From Winogradskyella sp. (lineage in GTDB: Bacteria > Bacteroidota > Bacteroidia > Flavobacteriales > Flavobacteriaceae), in assembly GCA_030149115.1 (NCBI GenBank), contig JASBSE010000468.1, forward strand, positions 1 through 6,017: a stretch of DNA of 6,017 nucleotides. Direction: 5' to 3'. Below the pieces are notes generated by a model. It ran no database searches. It had not been told where the DNA came from and worked only from the letters and a program-made list of their open reading frames with translations. Made by a program: the position numbers and the translations under genes. Positions 5,649-6,017 of the stretch are shown piece by piece; positions within the stretch are counted from its first letter, which is position 1; each line of letters starts with the position of its first letter.

Positions 5649-5909
5649 ATGTCAGAAAAACAAAAAAATGCATCTGCGTATTGGAAGGAAAATGTAAAAT
5701 ACCTTTCAATACTTCTAATCATCTGGTTCATTGTTTCCTATGGTTGTGGTATTCTTTTTAAAGATGCTTTAAATGAAATAAGACTTGGTGGGTTTAAACT
5801 AGGTTTCTGGTTTGCTCAGCAAGGCTCTATATACGTATTCGTGATTCTAATATTCGTATACGTTAGAATAATGAATAAACTAGATAAAAAATATGGTTAC
5901 GACGAATAG
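5649..5909 (+). CDS. Sodium:solute symporter small subunit (DUF4212)
   Basis: An 86-residue inner-membrane protein with two transmembrane segments, about residues 18-37 and 56-73. The family pattern is clear: an N-terminal AYWKENVKYL, a first helix with IWFIVSYGCGILF, the middle GFKLGFWFAQQGSIYVFV and a charged end with MNKLDKKYG. DUF4212 proteins are encoded directly before a VC_2705-type member of the SSS sodium:solute symporter family and are regarded as its small subunit. Here the large-subunit gene starts 29 bases downstream, confirming the pairing. The natural substrate is not proven by sequence; these pairs are often annotated as acetate or other small-carboxylate transporters. Upstream spacing from the porin (38 bases) with no terminator suggests one transcript for all three genes. 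The ATG at 5649 fits the family length. Confidence 0.93.
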   Translation: MSEKQKNASAYWKENVKYLSILLIIWFIVSYGCGILFKDALNEIRLGGFKLGFWFAQQGSIYVFVILIFVYVRIMNKLDKKYGYDE

Positions 5910-5938
5910 TCTTAACTAATAACCAAAAAATTAAAATT

Positions 5939-6017
5939 ATGAGTGTACAAACTTGGACATGGATATTAGTAGGCGTTACGTTCGCACTATATTTCGGAAT
6001 TGCAATTTGGGCCAGAG
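5939..6017 (+). CDS. Sodium:solute symporter large subunit, N-terminal fragment
   Basis: The first 26 codons of a membrane protein that runs off the right edge. It starts with MSVQTWTWILVGVTFALYFG and continues IAIWAR, an amphipathic start followed by a hydrophobic helix, typical of the first transmembrane segment of SSS-family sodium:solute symporters. Position immediately after the DUF4212 small subunit (29 bases) makes a VC_2705-type large subunit by far the most likely identity. Such proteins couple Na+ entry to uptake of a small solute, often acetate or a related carboxylate. The ATG at 5939 follows an A-rich leader without Shine-Dalgarno sequence, as for its neighbours. Only the N-terminus is visible, so substrate-site residues cannot be checked. 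Confidence 0.85.
   Translation, partial: MSVQTWTWILVGVTFALYFGIAIWAR

Overview
The window looks like chromosomal DNA from a marine-type Flavobacteriaceae bacterium (Bacteroidota). The DNA is AT-rich, gene leaders are A-rich and lack Shine-Dalgarno sequences, and promoter candidates resemble the Bacteroidota -7 element TAnnTTTG rather than sigma70 boxes. The outer-membrane protein has a signal peptide ending before Gln. The genus cannot be fixed from the sequence alone.

Layout, left to right. (1) The C-terminal part of an AGCS-family sodium:alanine/glycine symporter enters from the left edge and ends at 645. (2) Convergent with it, and overlapping its tail by 14 bases, is an AraC-family regulator on the minus strand (632-1552). 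(3) A 172-base divergent intergenic region carries 21-bp-phased direct repeats that look like AraC-type half-sites. (4) An AldB/ExaC-type aldehyde dehydrogenase (1725-3221) follows, then a strong hairpin, then a DUF779 protein (3291-3653) with its own terminator. (5) A solitary zinc-ribbon plus helix-turn-helix protein (3846-4265) resembles the IS1 InsA DNA-binding module but has no catalytic transposase domain and a different C-terminal tail. (6) A same-strand cluster comes next: a signal-peptide-bearing beta-barrel porin (4375-5610), a DUF4212 small subunit of a sodium:solute symporter (5649-5909), and the first 26 codons of what is almost certainly its large subunit (5939 to the right edge).

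Inferred biology: two modules of small-molecule, probably two-carbon, metabolism sit side by side. An AraC regulator probably senses an aldehyde or alcohol-related signal and controls the dehydrogenase that makes acetate from acetaldehyde, with DUF779 as an accessory protein. The porin and two-subunit SSS symporter would bring a small carboxylate such as acetate across the outer and inner membranes.

The most interesting parts are regulatory. They are the phased half-sites before the dehydrogenase, the hairpin between dehydrogenase and DUF779 that leaves no room for a separate promoter, and the transposase-like regulator flanked by three copies of a TTGCTAA-N4-ATATAT-like motif. Two copies lie at its own start and one, inverted, lies ahead of the porin. 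No tRNA, rRNA, CRISPR array or complete insertion sequence was seen.
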